A program made the position numbers and the translations under genes. Source: Bacteroidota bacterium (lineage in GTDB: Bacteria; Bacteroidota; Bacteroidia; NS11-12g; UBA955). From it: a stretch of 37,457 nucleotides of DNA. The notes below the pieces were generated by a model, which searched no databases, had not been told where the DNA came from, and saw only the letters and a list, made by a program, of their open reading frames with translations. Location: NCBI GenBank assembly GCA_025354385.1, contig JANXMZ010000006.1:1-37457 (forward strand), in the 5' to 3' direction. Shown in pieces: positions 33,900 to 37,457 of this stretch. Position 1 is the first letter of the stretch. Each line of letters opens with the position of its first letter.

Positions 33900-33973
33900 G
33901 GGCCCCCACAGGATTCGAACCTGCAACCTTACACTTAGTTATGTATGTTCTAAATCCATTGAACTAAGGGGCA
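33900..33973 (-). tRNA. tRNA-like gene with aberrant anticodon arm, identity not assignable
   Basis: The minus strand folds as a cloverleaf. It has a six-pair acceptor (GCCCC-T with G-GGGGC, plus a terminal U-C mismatch), T8-A9, and a D stem GTTC/GAAC. It also has a 5-nt variable loop and a canonical T arm GCAGG-TTCGAAT-CCTGT. The anticodon arm is 16 nt instead of 17 (33930-33945). It pairs either as TACAT/GTGTA with a 6-nt loop or TACA/TGTA with an 8-nt loop TAACTAAG, and in neither case does a U precede a triplet at the standard place. No anticodon can therefore be named with confidence. The 3' end reads CCCCAA. A strong terminator follows, so it is probably transcribed. It may be a decayed tRNA, an element-borne unusual tRNA, or a tRNA-derived RNA. 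Confidence 0.5.
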
Positions 33974-34438
33974 CTTATTGTAATTAATTAAAGGATTTCT
34001 TTGACTGAATTACACTACAAATATAGTACATTATATGTTAAATTTAGATGTGGTAAGCCTTGAATAATGTTGATAAAACTAGTTTAAACGTAAATATTAG
34101 ATATTTAAAAAATACTAAATTTATTTAAAATTAAATTATTGGTTTTCGAAGCTTGTTGATGCAGTAAAGGCTCAAAAAAATAAACTTTAATTAGAACTCA
34201 AAAAAAATGGAATAAAATTTTTGTTTATAACTTTAAAAATTTTGACTAAAAATCATTCAGTTTTTGGTTTGTGTTTATTGATTGATATAGAATGCCTCTT
34301 TATGTTTAATTTATTTTACTTGTGTCTAACATTTCACATTAACTAACTAATTATATTAATTCTGAAACATTCACTAATATAACTAATTATTTATTAGCTG
34401 TTTTTTGAGTGAGCTTTTTGATTATGTTTGTAGTTGTA
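33974..34438. other. AT-rich intergenic spacer before hsdM
   Basis: This is about 465 bp of very AT-rich sequence. It should contain the promoters of the leftward tRNA-like gene and of hsdM, but no well-spaced consensus pair stands out. I see no gene, repeat array or structured RNA. Confidence 0.4.
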
Positions 34439-36892
34439 ATGGCTATTAAGAAATCAGAATTATATAGCTCCTTGTGGGCTGGAGCAGATGCGTTAAGAGG
34501 TGGTATGGATGCCTCGCAGTATAAAGACTATGTATTGGTATTGTTATTCCTCAAATATGTATCAGATAAGGCAGAAAACGACCCTTATGCTTTGATAGTA
34601 GTACCCAAAGGGTGTAGCTTTAAAGAAATGGCTGCTTTAAAAGGCCAAAAAGATATTGGTGAAAGAATAGATATAGCCATAGGTGAACTTGCTAAAGCCA
34701 ACGACCTACAGAATGTAATTGATGTTGTAAGTTTTAATGATGAAGAAAAGCTAGGTAAGGGCAAAGAAATGATTGACCGCCTAAGTGAGTTAATATCCAT
34801 CTTCGAAAATCCTTCGCTTAATTTTAGCAATAATAAAGCTGGTGGTGATGATATTTTAGGCGATGCTTATGAATACCTCATGCGCCACTTTGCAACAGAA
34901 TCTGGTAAGGCTAAAGGACAGTTTTACACCCCTTCTGAGGTAAGTAGGGTGCTGGCAATGGTATTAGGTATTAAAAAGGGGGCAAACCAAAGTTTAACAT
35001 TTTACGACCCCACCTGTGGTAGTGGATCGCTACTATTAAAAGCAGCCGATGAATGCGAAGGTTCGTCTACCATTTATGGCCAAGAAAAAGATGTGGCTAC
35101 AGCAGCCTTGGCTAAAATGAATATGATATTGCACAATAACCCAACAGCTGAAATACGCAAGGGGCAAAGTACTTTATCTAACCCTTTGTTTTTGGATGAA
35201 AGAGGCGACTTAAAAACTTTTGATTATGTAGTAGCAAATCCTCCCTTCTCATTAGCCAATTGGACCCAAGGTTTTAACCCACAGGAAGACGAATACAATC
35301 GTTTTACCGGAATTGGTATGCCACCAGAGAAGAATGGTGATTATGCATTCCTAATCCATATTGTTAAATCTTTAAAGAGTACAGGCAAGGGCGCTGTTAT
35401 TTTACCGCATGGTGTATTGTTTAGAGGTGGAGCAGAAGGAGAGATAAGAAAAAATCTTATTACCCGTGGTTTAATCAAGGGTATTATTGGTTTACCTGCT
35501 AATTTATTTTATGGTACAGGTATTCCTGCTTGTATTATTGTTATAGATAAAGAGGATGCAGATAAACGCAAGCATATTTTTATGATAGATGCGAGTAAAG
35601 GCTACATGAAGGATGGTAATAAGAACCGATTGCGTGACCAAGACATTCATAAAATTGTAGATGTATTTAACAAACAAATAGAAGTACCAAAGTTTAGTAG
35701 ATTAGTTGCGGTAGATGAAATTGGCGATGCTAAAAATGATTTTAATTTAAACATACCACGCTATATTGATAGCCAAGAACCAGAAGATATACAAGATATA
35801 GAAGCTCATTTGCTTGGCGATATACCTGCTGTTGATATTGATAATTTAACTGAATATTGGGAGGCTTATCCTAGCCTTAAGGCGCATTTGTTTGGTGCAA
35901 GTAAACGTGCAGGGTATTATGTGCCAAAATTCGAACAGGATGCCATTAAACAAGCCATCTTTTCACATCCTGAGTTTACCTCCTTTTCCGAAAATATGGT
36001 GCTTGTGTTTAAAGAATGGTCTGAAAAAGTTTCTGCCAAATTAAAATCACAAGTAAAAGGATTTAAACCCAAAATACTTATTCATGAAATAGCAGAAGAG
36101 TTATTGGAAGCATATACTGATAAACCACTTTTAAATAAATACGATATCTACCAACACCTCATGAATTATTGGGCGGAGGTGATGCAAGACGATTGTTATT
36201 TGATAGCTGAAGATGGATGGGTAGCAATACCCTACAGAATTATGGAAAAGAACAAAAAGGGAGTAGAAGTAGACAAGGGCTGGACTTGCGATTTAGTACC
36301 ACCAACATTGATAGTTCAAGAGTATTACGCTAAAGAAAAAACAGCAATTGAAAATTTAGAAGCTGAGAAGGAGAGACTGCAAGCTGAATTAACAGAGTTG
36401 GTGGAGGAACATAGTGGTGATGAAGGTTATTTCTCATCCTTCGATAAAATTAATAAGGTAGAGGTTGCAAAAAGATTAAAAGTGATATCAGTGCCACCTA
36501 AAAAGGTAAATTATGCAATGGTTGCAGAAGCTGAAATGGAATATGGTGAAGCTGCAATTTTAAAGCAGTATTTAGAGTTGGTGGATGAACAAGCCAAAGT
36601 AAATACCAATTTAAAAGCCCAAACCGAAACATTAGATAAATTAACCCTAACACATTATAAAAAATTAGATGAGGAAGATGTAAAACATTTGGTGATAGAT
36701 TGTAAATGGATGGCTACATTGCATATTGCCATGGAAGGTGAAATGGAACGCATTAGCCAGCGTTTAACTCAGCGTATAAAAGAGTTAGTGGATAGGTATG
36801 AAACACCGCTGCCTGTTATAGATGCTCAGTTAAAAGAATTAGAAGAAAAAGTAAACGCACACCTTTCTAAAATGGGATTTACATGGAAATAA
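34439..36892 (+). CDS. hsdM: Type I restriction-modification system methyltransferase subunit HsdM
   Basis: HsdM transfers a methyl group from S-adenosylmethionine to adenine N6 at sites chosen by HsdS. The start ATG 34439 gives 817 residues starting AIKKSELYSSLWAGADALRG; a GTG 30 bp upstream is less likely. The N-terminal HsdM_N helical domain (YKDYVLVLLFLKYVSDKAE) comes first. The N6_Mtase domain follows, with AdoMet motif DPTCGSGS (Asp190) and catalytic NPPF (Asn267-Phe270). After about residue 470 the protein continues some 340 residues beyond a standard-length HsdM, ending in heptad-rich segments (about 640-680 and 715-810). The long C-terminal form is less common and may substitute for contacts made by other subunits. 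Its stop overlaps the hsdS start by 10 bp (translational coupling). No hsdR is present in the window. Confidence 0.94.
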   Translation: MAIKKSELYSSLWAGADALRGGMDASQYKDYVLVLLFLKYVSDKAENDPYALIVVPKGCSFKEMAALKGQKDIGERIDIAIGELAKANDLQNVIDVVSFNDEEKLGKGKEMIDRLSELISIFENPSLNFSNNKAGGDDILGDAYEYLMRHFATESGKAKGQFYTPSEVSRVLAMVLGIKKGANQSLTFYDPTCGSGSLLLKAADECEGSSTIYGQEKDVATAALAKMNMILHNNPTAEIRKGQSTLSNPLFLDERGDLKTFDYVVANPPFSLANWTQGFNPQEDEYNRFTGIGMPPEKNGDYAFLIHIVKSLKSTGKGAVILPHGVLFRGGAEGEIRKNLITRGLIKGIIGLPANLFYGTGIPACIIVIDKEDADKRKHIFMIDASKGYMKDGNKNRLRDQDIHKIVDVFNKQIEVPKFSRLVAVDEIGDAKNDFNLNIPRYIDSQEPEDIQDIEAHLLGDIPAVDIDNLTEYWEAYPSLKAHLFGASKRAGYYVPKFEQDAIKQAIFSHPEFTSFSENMVLVFKEWSEKVSAKLKSQVKGFKPKILIHEIAEELLEAYTDKPLLNKYDIYQHLMNYWAEVMQDDCYLIAEDGWVAIPYRIMEKNKKGVEVDKGWTCDLVPPTLIVQEYYAKEKTAIENLEAEKERLQAELTELVEEHSGDEGYFSSFDKINKVEVAKRLKVISVPPKKVNYAMVAEAEMEYGEAAILKQYLELVDEQAKVNTNLKAQTETLDKLTLTHYKKLDEEDVKHLVIDCKWMATLHIAMEGEMERISQRLTQRIKELVDRYETPLPVIDAQLKELEEKVNAHLSKMGFTWK

Positions 36893-37327
36893 AAAATACT
36901 GATATTGATGCATTCCCTGATGGCTGGTTTAGCAAGAACCTTGAGGAAATTTCAGGCTTTATAACAAAGGGATCCACACCTACAACTTATGGATTTAAAT
37001 GGGAAAATTCAGGTGTTTTGTTTTTGCGTAGTGAGTGTGTTACTAGTAATGGACTTGATTTATCTCAGTCAATGTATATTTCTGAAAAAACCAATATTGT
37101 ACTTCGTAGAAGTGAAATTAGCAATAATGATTTATTAATCACTATCACAGGAAATGTAGGAAGAATTGTTTATTTAAATGAAAATTTTGGCATCGCAAAT
37201 ATCAATCAACACATTGCGAAAGTTAGAATAATAAATACTGACATTGACAGAAAATATGTTTTTCACTTTTTAAATCAAAATAAGTATAGGAAGTATTTTG
37301 ATACAATTGTTACTGGACTGCAAAATC
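36883..37327 (+). pseudogene. hsdS: Type I specificity subunit HsdS, truncated by an insertion element
   Basis: HsdS recognises the DNA target of the type I system. Only about the first 148 residues resemble HsdS: a first target-recognition domain with a start like PDGWFSKNLEEISGFITKGSTP, the LLITITGNVGRIVYL segment, and NQHIAKVRI. The sequence ends at TIVTGLQNP; after this the frame reads into a repeat array (K/Q-x-L-TP units) that belongs to an inserted element, reaching a stop at 37425. A full HsdS has about 400 residues with two target-recognition domains, so the gene is broken here. Unless another hsdS exists, the methyltransferase beside it would lack specificity. Confidence 0.75.
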
Positions 37328-37457
37328 CAGTCAAACTGACCCCTCTTTTTCAATCGAAACAGACCCACCATTTTCAGCCCAAACAGACCTACTATTTTCA
37401 GGGCAAACTGACCCCCTGTTCTTAGTGTGATTTTCAGAGTAAATTAACCCCTTTAAA
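37328..37457. mobile_element. Terminal repeats of an insertion element, IS21-family-like, running off the window
   Basis: Repeats with the core CAAACTGACCCC lie at 37332 and near 37356, 37380 and 37404; the shared AAAC falls at 37333, 37357, 37381 and 37405, exactly 24 bp apart. A weaker fifth copy (AAATTAACCCC) starts at 37441. Each is preceded by TTTTCA. Multiple short repeats at a terminus are characteristic of IS21-family elements, whose IstA transposase binds them. The array starts where HsdS homology stops. The transposase genes must lie beyond the window, so the family call is inferred. Confidence 0.65.

Noticed and set aside
33900..33973. tRNA-like sequence as the attR copy of the tRNA-Glu insertion site
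   Set aside because: Its T arm and acceptor differ throughout from the tRNA-Glu 3' end, so it is not a duplication of that att core.
37328..37457. CRISPR array or satellite at the window end
   Set aside because: The 24-bp units have conserved cores with no spacer-length variable DNA and begin exactly where hsdS is broken, fitting an insertion-element terminus.

Overview
The window looks like a chromosomal segment of a low-GC Bacteroidota bacterium (Chitinophagales/Sphingobacteriales-like; this placement is inferred). Supporting signs are several very large PKD-domain secreted proteins ending in type IX secretion (T9SS) sorting domains of both the CHU_C/gliding-motility type (type B) and the Por type (type A), TAnnTTTG-type -7 promoter elements, a Bacteroidota-style LptD, and a tyrosine integrase that lacks the first catalytic arginine, as in CTnDOT-type enzymes.

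Left part (1-16.5 kb) is core-like. After a non-coding, partly GC-rich repeat-bearing stretch come a cell-wall amidase (minus), divergent lptD (outer-membrane LPS assembly), glmM (phosphoglucosamine mutase), a 150-bp array of 20-21-bp degenerate repeats, and ychF. Convergent to ychF are a small T9SS client and a 2430-residue PKD giant, probably cotranscribed, then gap (GAPDH) with its own terminator. A complete tRNA-Glu(UUC) with promoter and terminator follows.

Right part (16.5-37.5 kb) reads as an accessory island or several stacked ones. A tyrosine integrase lies directly after tRNA-Glu, with clustered inverted repeats between them. Then come an AbiH-family abortive-infection gene, several small secreted, lipoprotein or membrane proteins of unknown role, and two large T9SS clients (1208 and about 1700 residues), the second combining PKD repeats with a right-handed beta-helix. 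Beyond these is a probable frameshifted gene.

The most unusual module is an HTH protein translationally overlapped with a 481-residue protein carrying motifs A, B and C of the family A DNA polymerase/single-subunit RNA polymerase palm. It is followed by a convergent tRNA-like gene with an aberrant anticodon arm and a strong terminator. The window closes with a type I restriction-modification methyltransferase (hsdM) overlapping an hsdS that is broken by the 24-bp-spaced terminal repeats of what looks like an IS21-family element running off the end.

Functionally, the island combines integration (integrase), phage defence (AbiH, type I R-M), surface/adhesion cargo (T9SS clients) and a possible replication or nucleic-acid-synthesis module (HTH plus polymerase-like protein). 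The right border and the second att site are not identifiable in the window.
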